A stretch of 64,000 bases of DNA from Cephalotus follicularis. Taxonomy: Eukaryota > Streptophyta > Magnoliopsida > Oxalidales > Cephalotaceae. Position numbers and translations under genes: made by a program. Location: the NCBI GenBank assembly GCA_001972305.1, contig BDDD01000990.1:130484-194483 (forward strand), in the 5' to 3' direction. The notes beneath the pieces were generated by a model. It was given only the letters and a program-made list of their open reading frames with translations. It made no database searches and was not told the origin of the DNA. This document shows, piece after piece, positions 25,601-37,600 of the stretch. Numbering within the stretch: the first letter of the stretch is position 1; each line of letters opens with the position of its first letter.

Positions 25601-28600
25601 TTCTTAGCTCAACAAAAGAAATCTGGTTTGGGTCCCAAATGACCCAAATTATGCCAAAAAGGGAGTAGCTGTGGTTGGAATAGGTTCTCTGATGCCTGCA
25701 GAGACCTCTAACCACACCATCCATGTTCTGTGCTCTAGCTCTAGTTTCTAACAACCCTAAAGTGACAATTTTATTGCTAACTCTGATATTCCAAGAGGCT
25801 GCTTTAATCATTTAAAATGAATACCTGGTTTCCTCCCTTGGTTAGGGGGAGAGTTCTTTTTCCTATTCCTGTTGCTTAAGTTCACTTTCTCCTTTCCTCT
25901 GCCAACTTTCTTGTCTGGGGAACAGAAGAAGGCACATCTTCATCTTCTCTAGCAACAAATTCTGACTTGGGAGTTATTGGAGGAGCCTCTAGACAAGGGA
26001 CTAGGTTTGGAGAACATTCCTCAGGTGCATTAGAAGCCTCTGGTAACAAGGGTAACTCATAACCTATTGGTGTAGAGCCAGTTGGATCCACAGGGATGAA
26101 TGCAACATCCACCGGAGGAATTGCATCAGCCACGGGAAGTAGAGTAGCATCCACAAAAGGCAATGCATTAACTACAGAGGGTAAAGCAATTGGCTCCTGC
26201 ACTTCAGCCTTCTTGATACCCTTACCTCTTTTGAGAGTGATCTATCCATCTTTGTCACTCTCCTTCTTATGGATTTCAAATTCTTCCTTGGACACCCATT
26301 CTCTTCTCACTACTTTGGGGCAATTTTTGTTGGAGTGATCAAACACTTCACATAAGGTACAAATTGGTGGTCGCCAAGTGTATTCCACCTTAGCTTTTGA
26401 CAGATTGCCATCACCCCTGTCCACTTGCACAACCTTCAGGAATTTTCTCGTAGCTTTGATTTCCACACACAGTCTAGCAAAATTAACCCTTGATCTATTC
26501 CCAGTAGCCATATTTATATAGAGGGGTCTGTCCACTGTACTGGCCACATATCCTAACACTAGTTCATAACTCCATAGGTATCCCAAAGAGTTCAACCCAA
26601 ATGGGAATGCTATGGTATTCATGTAAGTTGAAAGGCAGGTTCTTCTCCCACTTCCTTAGAACAAGATGGGTCCCTCATACATCCCATGGACAATTTTCCA
26701 TGACCCAATCCCTGGCCTGCAGACTAAGGTTTGAATGGAAAACTGACCCACATGTCCCCACTTCTTCACCAGGGCTTCCTTAACAGGGTTGAAGGGGAGT
26801 CTCCCACCCACAAAAGAACCCCATCAGGGTATCTTCCCATTCTTTGGCTCCTCTCTCAAACACTTCCAAGGGTGGCTTGACTGTGGGAATCCCGTTGACC
26901 AAAACAGGCTAAAAAAAGCCCAACTTGGTTTCATGTCTACTCAAAGGGGTGAACAGTTGTTTCCAGTGGGTTTTGGGGTAATCAATCTTGAAAGACACTG
27001 ATTTGTTGGTTTTGCTAGAATAAGGTGTATCAGAAGTGGGCTTAGCATATGGCAAGGTGTTTCGGTTATCAGCTATCACAGAAGGTTTGCTTGATACCAA
27101 TGGTGCTTTAGAGGGGGTCAAAGTGGTTTGATTTGTGGTTAATGGGGTTGAAGGGGTTGTTTTGGTAGAGGGTCTGGTGGTTGGGGTGTTAGGGCTAGAG
27201 GTTGCAGTAGCTTTACAAGCAGTAGGGACACAAGAATCAACAATACAAGAATTGGGGGGGTCACCCTCATTCATCTAGATTAATGGCATAAGACTCACCA
27301 TACTCCTTAATCTTACTCACGGGCATGGCAATGGCCTCCTCGCTTGAGCTCATCCAAGCCTCACTGAAGGTGGCTCCCCCAATTGGTAGAGCATCAACTT
27401 TGTTCGCTTCCTTGACAAGCCCCTCTATGAACCGTGGTGACCAGCATTATCTTCTGATGAAGCTTGGGTCTCCGGAACTCTTGTTCTGTGAGAATTAAGG
27501 GGTTCACCACCAGTGAACTCAACTGACTAGTAGGGATACCCAAATTGCTCTCTTGGGTCACAGGTGCAATAGTTTCTTCCAAATCTCGGTTTCCAGTACA
27601 AACATATGCAGAGGGGTCCATGTTTGTTGCAGAAACCAAAGCAACAGGAGTTCTAGATCTCGATCTACCTTGTATCTCACCAATTTTCGTCTCAAAGGAC
27701 TCTTTTTGCTTCAGGAATGCATCATTAGTGGGATCTCTGTTAGGCATCGAAAAGTAAAAGAAGAGGAAAGAATGTTAAGACAAGAGAAGAACACGAGGGA
27801 TAGCAAGGGAAGATCAAAAGGCTAAAGATTCAGGTGAGGAGAGGAGGCAAAGTTAGGAATTTGAAATTTAAAAGGAAAGAGGGTGCGGGTTAGAAAGGAG
27901 GAATAGCTTCTCTCTAACCTGGAAGCTTCCCTATTGCAGTGCCAAAAATTCTCAGATCTACACCGAATCCAGTGTCTTTAGGTCAAACACACCTGATCAC
28001 TGTGTTCCTCAGGAACCGGTGACCTAATCGTGAGAAGACCATCTTTATTGGACCACTTGCGCCACCATGCACCGACACACGCGTCGCCAACTGTGACAGA
28101 TTCTTCCAAAAGATTTCTTTGCTATTTCTCAATTGAAATCTATAGTTCTTCAATCTGTTTCATTGCCTCTCTGTCAGTGGTTATTGTGCAAGGAGTTGGT
28201 TAGAATTCTCTATTTCTTGGTTGTACAATGTTTTGTGTTATTCTTTGGTAAGATTCAAAAATGGCGGAGAGTGGTGATAGTTGGATGTCAGATGATAGAG
28301 CCTTAGTTGCGGATATTAGTCGAAGTGGTCATTATAATCCATCTCTTCATATTAGTCAGGTGAAGTTGTTACGATGTCTCACTTATACCACATCGGTTAA
28401 GCATAAAGGGTCTGTCCATTATAAATATTACAAAACTTCTCCTCCTCACAAACATGCTTTTGGGTTTGTTAGTCAGAAACAAAGATCAAAGTGTCAGACC
28501 AAATTAGTATGTGAAGTACAACTTGAAATAAAGACTAATTTACCCTTAACCCTAATTTATCCTTATCGAACACTTCCTCTCAAGCTGTAGCGTACATATC

Positions 28601-31600
28601 ATACATGCTCAGCTTGCAAATAGTTTTAATCCTCCCACTGCCTAAAGACTTTGTAAACACATTTGCAAATTGTTCAGTTGTTCTCACAATGTTGGTTGAA
28701 AATGAGCTTTTGCTGAAGCTTCTCACGAATGAAATGACAATCTACTTCAATATGCTTAATACGTTCATGAAATACAGGATTTGAGGCAATATGAATAGCA
28801 ACTTGGTTATCACACCACAACTGTATAAGAGACGGGTCACCTAACCCAAGTTCACATCAACTCACATGTAAAAGTAGCCATAGCTTTGTACTTTGACTCG
28901 ACACCATAACGTGCAACTACACTTGTTTCTTACTTTTCCATGAAACAAGGTTGTCTCCAACGAAAACACAATAGCCAGTAGTAGACCTTCTGTCAGAAGG
29001 AGACCCTGCCCAATCAACATCAGAAAAACTTTCAACCTGACGATGACCATGATCACAATATAAGAACCCATGTCCTGGACTACTCTTAAGATACCTCAAA
29101 TACAAAAACAACATCCCAATGAGAAGACTGAGGAGATGATAAGAATTGACTAACCATACTTACTGGGAAAGCAATATTTAGGCGAGTGACAGTTAAATAA
29201 TTAAGTTTACCCACAAACCTTCGATACTTCTCAGGATCCTCTAATACATCTCCATCATCTACCATAAGCTTATGGTTATGATCCATTGGAGTATTATAAG
29301 GTTTGGAACCTAATATCCCAGTTTCATCCAATAGAATCAAGTACATATTTACGTTGGGACATAAAAATACCATTAGTTGACGATTGTGTTACTTTAATAA
29401 CCAAAAAATACTTGAGTCGCTTCAAGTCTTTAGTTTGAAATCTCTGCTGTAGGTAAACTTTCAGCAACCGAATACTCTCGTGATCATCTCCTGTGATCAA
29501 AATGTCGTCAACATACACACGCAACAAAATTCACCTAGTGTTAGAGTGACGATAGAACACTGAATGATCACCGCTACAACGAACTATTCCAAATTCAATT
29601 ACAACATTAGTAAAGCGACCAAACCACGTCCGGGGTGACTGTTTTAACCCATACAATGACTTCTTAAGCTTGCATACCATCCCAGACTCCCCCTGAGCAA
29701 CAAATCCCGGTAGTTGCACCATATATACATCTTCTTGTAAATCACCATGTAAGAAGGCATTTTTAACATCTAGTTGATAAAAAGGCCAATGGTGAGAAGC
29801 TGAAAGAGAGACAAGAAGTCTAACAGATGCAATTTTAGCTACATGCGAAAAAGTATTAGAATAATCAATGCCATATGTCTGGGCATATCCCTTGGCCACT
29901 AACCTGACATTTAAACGAGCAAGAGAACCATCAGGATTGACTTTAATTGGATACACCCAACGACAACCAATAGCAGTCTTACCATCAGGTAAAGGAACCA
30001 ATTCCCAGGTTTGATTCTGTGCCAAAGTCACCATTTCTTCTTCCATACCTTTCTTCCACCCAGAATGAGATAATGTCACGGAAATAGATTTGGGAATGTG
30101 GTAGGAATCAATAGTGGAAATAAGAGAACAGAAAGTAGGAGAAACATTTGTATAAGAAACAAAAGATGAAATGGGATGTGTAGTATAACTGTGTTTACCT
30201 TTTCTGAGAGCAATCGGAAGGTCAGGGGGATCCACAGAGGAGGAAGAATTTGGCAACGTAGAAGAGTTAGGGTTGCTCAGTAATAGTAAGTGGACAAGGA
30301 CGACGAGTATATACCTGGCGGATCTCTGGAACATGACGGGATGATGGAGCTGTAGGTGAGTTGGTAACGGAACGTTGAATAACGTAGACCGGAAAATCAT
30401 CAACTACTTTCGACTCATCTGATGTCCCAAACTGATAGACACAACATAACGATTAAGCTCAAAAGAGTAACATCGATATCCTTTTTGAGTACGGGAAAAC
30501 CCAAGAAAGATACACTTGAGAGCCTTAAGATCTAACTTCGAGACACTTAAACGATGATCTTGAACATAACAATCATATCCAAAAACACGGGGAGGCAAAA
30601 GGAACAAACAATAAGAAGGAAAAATAAGAGAATAAGGAATACTCCTACCAAGAATAGACGAAGGCATACGATTAATAAGATGGCAAGCGGTTAAGACTGC
30701 ATTAGCCTAAAACATTTTTGGAACCTTCATATGAAACAATAATGTTAGGGTAACCTCCAACAAGCGCAGATTTTTCCTCTCAACAACTCCATTTTGTTGT
30801 GAAGTATATGAGCAGGAAGACTGATGAATCGTACCATGTTTTGTCATAAAATCAGAATAGGTAGCAGAAAAGTACTCTTTAGCATTATCACTACGCAAAA
30901 TACAAATGGAATCACCAAACTGAGTTTGAATTTCAGCTAGAAAAGCACAAAATATAAAAAAAATCAAAATAATTTTTCATTACATAAATCCAAGTCACTC
31001 AAGAGTGATCATACACAAAAATAACAAAATATTTAAATTCTTGGTTTGACAATACAAGGCTAGGTTCCTAAATATATGAATGAATAATATGAAATGGGTG
31101 TGCAGACCACTTATTAACTCTAGGAGGGTAAGACACACGATGGTGTTTCCGAAACTAACACGACTCACATTCTAAATTAGATAAAGAACTTAAACTAGGA
31201 ACCAGTTTTTCAGCCTTTGTAGAGATGGATGACCCAATTGACAATGAATCTGAATTGGTGATAACACACTGGAATATGCAAGAGATGCTGGACTAGATGA
31301 AGATGCATCAAGGATATAAAGGCCACCTGACTCCCACCCTTTACCAATCGTCTTCCCCATCATAAGATCCTGAAAAATACAAAAATCAGGGTAGAATAAG
31401 ACACAATAATTAAGTGCTCTAGTAAGTTTACTTATTGACAATAGATTGAATGAGAAATTTGGTATAAAAAGTACATCACACAAAGGTAGGGAAGAGTTAA
31501 GACAAGTAGTACCAGTGCCCTCAACTAAAACATTGGATTCGTCGGCTAAGGTTTGAGGTAGGTGACAAAGCATCAAAAGAAGAAAGTATACCTGAATTAC

Positions 31601-34600
31601 CCGTCATATGATCGGTTAAACCTGAGTCAATGACCCATGGTTGAGGAGCAGAGGAAAGGTATGCAATGGCATTATCTATCTGAAGAAAAGTAGTTGTAAA
31701 AGAAGATGATGACTGCGGAGATATATTAGACTGCATATAACAGGTATATTCCTCATCAGACATAATAATTGTTTTTCCTATTGAAGCTTGAGATGCCTGT
31801 GGTGCAGGATATGGATTAACAATTGCATTAGCAAACCATTGTTGAGTTGATGGTTTGTCATGAAGCTTCCAACAAGTACACTGAAGATGACCCAATTCAC
31901 CACAGTAATAACATTGCCGAACAGAATCAGAAGTCTCTCCCCTTGAACTTTGTCCTTTACCATATCCTCTGCCACCAAAATTACCACCTCGAAATAAACC
32001 ACTCCGACCACCTCTGCCATCCCCACGAGTACTCGAAGTTGCAAGAGCAGATTTATCGCCCAAATTACCATGAATGTTGAAATCCTGAGTCGTCTCACGA
32101 GACACCCGTAGAACACGAGAAAAAGTGTCAGCAAGAGAAGCTACCTCCACACCTCCAAGTATCTGAAACCGAACAGACTCATACTCTGGTCCTAAACCCC
32201 CTAAGAAACTCATAACTGTCAATTGCTCCCTCTGGTCCTGCATTTGTTTTACATCTGCAGTGATAGGTGAGAGGGAATTTAATTCCTCATACATTCTCTT
32301 AAAATCAACAAAATATTGAGTCAGAGAACGTTCCTGTCGTGCCACACGATAAAATTGTTAGACAAGTCATAAATACGAGATAAATTGTTATGACTAGAAT
32401 ACAATATACCCAAATAACTCGACAAGTCCTTCACGGTATCAACGCGAGTCACAAGGTCAACAATCTTATTATCCATAGAATTCAACATTTGTTCAAATAT
32501 ACGAGCATCCTGCCGAAGCAATGTCTTCGCTTCAAGTTCGCTTTTGATTTTGATTTTTCTTTTTACTAAATTAACCAGGGCTCTGATATCATATTAGTCA
32601 GAAATCAGAGATCAAAGTGTCAGACCAAATTAGTTTGCACTGCACTAATCACATTATATTTATAGTGAAGTACAACTTGATATAAAGATTAATTTACCCT
32701 TAACCCTAATTTATCCTTATCTAACAGGTTTGAACATTAACTTTTAACATGGTATCAGAGCCAGATAGATCCAAATTCTTCTCACCGTTAGCCCCTCACC
32801 CCATGACCTACTCAGCCTCTGAGCCCAGTCTACGGCCTATGCTGCTCACAATCTCCACATTGCACATGAGGGCGGGTGTTAAGATGTCTCACTTATCCCA
32901 CATCGGTTAAGCATAAAGGATCTGTCCACTATAAATATTACAAGACTTCTCCTTCTCACAGGTATGCTTTTGGGTTTGATACTAAGTCTTAACAGAAGTT
33001 TAAATAACTATCTTTCATGTTAAAGAGCTTGTATGTTACTTGTCCGTGCTTGTGAGTTGCATGGATTCCGGACTAGGGAAACAAAACGCCCAATTGATGA
33101 GGCGGGACAAGATAAATGGCTCTCTAAAGATGCGTTGGTTATGTCACGACTCCTTAATTCTATTGACCCTCACCTTAGTCCACAGTACTTGATGATGGAC
33201 TCGGCAAAGGATATTTGGGATGCTATTGCTTGCCAATACTCTCAGCGGAACAACTTTGCCCAAGTTTTTGAGCTAACGAGGCAGGCCAAATAACTGAGGC
33301 AAAGGGGGTTGTCTCTCGCCTCCTATAACCCTCCCTTACTTATGACTACATATTGATGCATATCAAACCCAAAAGCCTTCTGTTTCTGCATATCTTCATA
33401 CTTTCCAACAAGATCTTCAGAAGGAAAGGGTATATGAGTTTCTTACTGGGCTTAATTCAGAGTTTGAGCAGTTTTGGGATCAAGTTCCTAGTCAACAGTC
33501 TTTTCCCATGCTTGAGGAGGCCTATAATCTTATTCAGCATGAGGCGCATCATCGTACTGCTATGATGCCTTTAGCTACATCAGACCGTTCCGCTCATGCT
33601 ACATCCTATATTGGCCCTATGCCCAACTAGTGATTCGAAGACCAGTTCAGCTGATAAATCACAAGTGATATGGGATAACTGTGGGAAGCCGAGACATACG
33701 AGGGAGACTTGTTGGAAGATAAACGGGCACCCATTTAGAGGACGAGGTGGTAGACTGACTTCTACACACTCATAGGATCATGTATCTGAGGTCTGAGATA
33801 GTTCTCATCCTATTGGTAGTAACCCATCTTTGTCACTCTTCCTTTGAACATCCTTCTCACTCTCCCCCTCTCTCCCACACTTCTCACACTCCTCCTCTCT
33901 CCCACAAATTATCACCCCTTCATTCTACCCAACTATCTCATCACCTATCCAAGGTAGGTCTCTTCCTCAACAATGCCTCTCTCCCCCAAAAGAGATGAGG
34001 AAAAGTAGGATTCATCTTCTTGAAAGGTGACATCCACAGTATAAACAATTTTTGAGAAGGAGGATGATAACATTTATAACCTTTTGGTGAAGTGGAGTAG
34101 CCGAGGAAAACGCAACGAAAGGTTCGAGGATCAAATTTGTCACGAGAGTGTTGAGAATTATGGGCAAAACATGCGCCCCCAAAGACTTTGGGAGGGAGAT
34201 AAGAAGTGAGTGATGGATCTGGTAGAAGAGAAGGAGTCTTGAAGCCAAGTGCACTTGAGGGAATTCTATTGATGAGATAGGAAGAAGTGAGAACCGCATC
34301 TGCTCAATACATTTTGGGAACACTCATTGTGAACATAAGAGACCATGTAACCTCCAAAAGATGTCTGTTTTTGCTCTTTGGAATATCATTTTGTTCAGGA
34401 GTATGGGCACAAAAGGTTTGAGGAAGGATCCCATGCTCATCAAGATAGAAGCGTAAAGTCCCATCAATATGCTCAATTCCATTATCACTACGAAGAATTT
34501 GAATGTGAGCTTAAAACTGAATGCATATCATTGCATGATAAGACTTCAAACAATCAAAAGCCTCATTCTTTGGACGAAGAATATAAGCACAAGGGTGATG

Positions 34601-37600
34601 AGTGCGATTATCAATAAAATAAATAAAGTATCTATACCCATCACGAAAAACAGTCCTAGAAGGACCCCACAAAACATAATGTGTAATTTAAAAAAGGCAT
34701 AGTACTTTTATTTAAACTTAAAGGGTAATGAGAGTGTATGTTTTTTAAGTTCACAGACATTACTAACAAACTTCTCTTTAGTAAAATCTTTTGCCAAATC
34801 ATCAAATACAACAAATAAAACCCTAAAGGAGGATGACCTAAATGCTTGTGCCACTGAAGCAAAGAAGGAAGACTACTATTGGTTCGTACGGTATGAGCAC
34901 CCCATACAATAATAGATGAAGTGGATGCCATATGCGGATCCATATAGTATAATCCATTTTGTACCCTATCATACCCAATCTTTTCCCGTACCAGTTCCTG
35001 AAAAATACAATGTGTAGAGAAGAAAATAACACAACAATTTAGTTCCAAATTTGGGTGATATATAGATAACAAATTATTATAAAGATTAGGAACATGAAGG
35101 ACAGAAGGTAAAGATAAGGTAGGGGTAAAGATAAGGTAGGAAAAGAGACCCATCCGCAACCCTAATTTTCTCTTTTACCATGCAAAGGAAAGTAGGAGTG
35201 AAATAATTATGATTGACTATCAAGTAACCATGGATGTGTAATACACACATAAGAAGCACTAGGAAGTATACCTGACTCAGCAAAGTGGGAAAAGCCAATG
35301 GCAGAATTTGCAGAAGATCCTGCAGAAGCTGTGCTAGTAGAGGAAGGGCCAAGCTAGTGTTGAGAGATCATCCTTTGAAGCTCAATAATCTGATCCTGAG
35401 AGATAGATGGTCTACTACCAATGGGATGAGAGTTTTCTGAGATCTTATCTCTTCAGGGGGAGAGAGCCATTGGTGAGGAAGATATGATGTGTGGTAACCT
35501 TCCGGGCCTACCTTGGATAGGTGATGAGATAGTTGGAAGGAGTGAAGGGGAGACAGTTTGTGGGAGAGAGAGGGGGAGTGAGATGTGTGGGAGAGAGGAG
35601 GAGAATGAGAAGGATGTTCAAAGAGACAGTGAGGATGGTATTCATGGGGAGAGTAAGAAGGATGTTCTAAGGGAGAGTAGGGTTGGTATTCATGGGGAGA
35701 GTGTGAGAGAAGTGATCTCACAAGGTGGTAAGAAGGACCCGGTCCTTTATAAAAGAAGAAAGACTCATATAGTAAAGTCCACTCATGTACCACCAAACCA
35801 ATTGCCGACCCCAGACCCGAATCCAATTCCCTCCCCTCAAGTGTCAGGTAAAATCATTCCTTACGTTGATGCTCCTTCTATTATGGATACTAGTAAAATC
35901 ATTCCTTATGTTGATGCTTCTTTTATTGACGATACTAGTATTTCTATTGCTCTTTTAAAAAGATGTTAGAGCTTGCACTCAACACCCAACTCTGTGTCCT
36001 ATGAAAAGCTATCCCCTCCATATTGTGTTTTTCTTTCTTCGATGTTTTCTGTGTCTATTCCGTAGGGGTGGAAAGATGCTATGGTGAGGAAATGAAAACC
36101 TTAAAGAAGAATAATACATGAGAATTAGTACCAAAAGATGGAAAGAAAATTGTGAGGTGTAAATGGGTGTTCACAGTGAAACAAAAAACATATGGGATAG
36201 ATTAAAGATTTAAGGCTCGATTGGTTGCAAATGGCTTTACCCAGACTTATGGGATTGATTATGAGTAGACATTTACTCTTGTAATCAAGATGAATACTGT
36301 TAGGACATTGCTATCTTGTGTTGCCAACCTTGGTTGGTGTTTGCAACAATTAGATGTAAAGAATGCATTTCTTTATGGAGATTTCAAAAGGAGGTGTATA
36401 TGGACATTCCACCAGGTTTTCCATCTTATCTCACTGATGGTAAAGTTTGTAAGCTGAATAAGGCATTATATGGGCTGAAGTAGTTGCCAAGTGCTTGGTT
36501 TGGTAGATTTCTCAAGGCTATGCTACAGATAGTATATAAGCAACGTTATGCAGAATCACACTATGTTTGTTCGGGGGGATGGAGAAAGAATTACTATTCT
36601 CATCGTCTATGTAGATGACATAGTTGTGATAGGAAATGATGAAGCAGAGTTGTCCAAGCTTAAATCTCACTTAGCTAAATCAAAGACTTAGGCTCATTAA
36701 AATACTTTCTTGGAATTGAGGTAGCCAGATCTAATAGTGGAATATGTATCGCTCAATGGAAGTTGTGCTTGATTTACCTAGGGTTGCAAACCGGTTGACT
36801 CTCCTATCAAAGTTAACCACCATCTTTGTGGTGGAGTGGGTGACACAAGATAATGAGAGATATTAGATGTTGGTAGGAAGACTGATTTACTTGTCACATA
36901 CTTGACCTAATGTTGCCTTTGTAGTTAGTGTAGTGAGCCAATTCATGCATGATCGTGAGCTTCCCACTTGGAAGTAGTTTTCAGGATTCTGCGATACCTG
37001 AAATCTGCTTTTGGGAGAGGGCTTTTATTCTCGAATCATGGTAATCTTCAATTGGAAGTTTTTATAGATGCTGATTGGGCAGGATCAAAGAATTATTGGA
37101 GAGTTGCTTCAGGGCATTGTACTTTCCTTGGAGGAAACTTAGTTACATGAAGCAGACTATTGTAGCTAGTGCCGAGACTAAGTATAGGGTGATGGCCCAA
37201 GGTGTCTATGAATTATCGTGGTTGAGAATACTTCCAAAGGAGTTAGGAGTACTACACGAGAGAGATATGAGACTATACTGCGACAATCAAGCGGCGATTA
37301 AAATAGCTCACAACCCAGTCTAGCATGATTGAACAAAACATATGGAGATTGATAGACACTTCATTAAGGAGAAGCTTGACCAAAATTTGATTTGTATCCC
37401 GTTTGTATGATCAAAGAATCGGCTAGCTGATATCTTCACTAAGGAAAGTTGTAAAGAGTTTCATTCTCTTGTATGCAAGTTGGGTATGAGAAACATCTAT
37501 GCATCAACTTGAGGGGGAGTGTTAGTGTACATAGTGTTAGCATTGTGTTTTATGTATATAACATATAGGGACATCAATGTAATTAGACATCTATTCGTAT

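Larger units (their letters stand above)
16757..28130 (-). mobile_element. L1-type LINE in intron 6, split by a copia element
   Basis: On the minus strand, ORF1 (27747-25882), an endonuclease (from 25811), reverse transcriptase (about 24960-23200) and a zinc-finger tail follow in the plant L1 order. The element is interrupted at 17600-22623. The minus-strand frame on the right ends FDQIQ and resumes on the left with [18 protein letters not shown], continuing to [19 protein letters not shown]-run at about 16757-16764 fits the poly(A) tail. The 5' limit is near 28,100 but not exact. Without the copia insertion it is about 6.3 kb, close to full length. Stops and frameshifts are numerous. Confidence 0.8.
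28367..32994 (+). mobile_element. TRIM (terminal-repeat retrotransposon in miniature), interrupted
   Basis: It has two LTRs of about 118 bp, starting TGTTA-x-GATGTCTCACTTAT-x-CCACATCGG. The 3' copy is 32877-32994. The 5' copy is split: 28367-28467 and 32727-32749. Between them is an internal domain of only about 127 bp (32750-32876), beginning with primer site TGGTATCAGAGCC and ending in purine-rich GAGGGCGGG. There is no coding capacity. An exact 5-bp target duplication, GAAGT, flanks it (28362-28366 and 32995-32999). Removing the inserted copia and one GGTTT gives a 5' LTR of 119 bp. These proportions define a TRIM; it relies on proteins from other elements. Confidence 0.9.
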
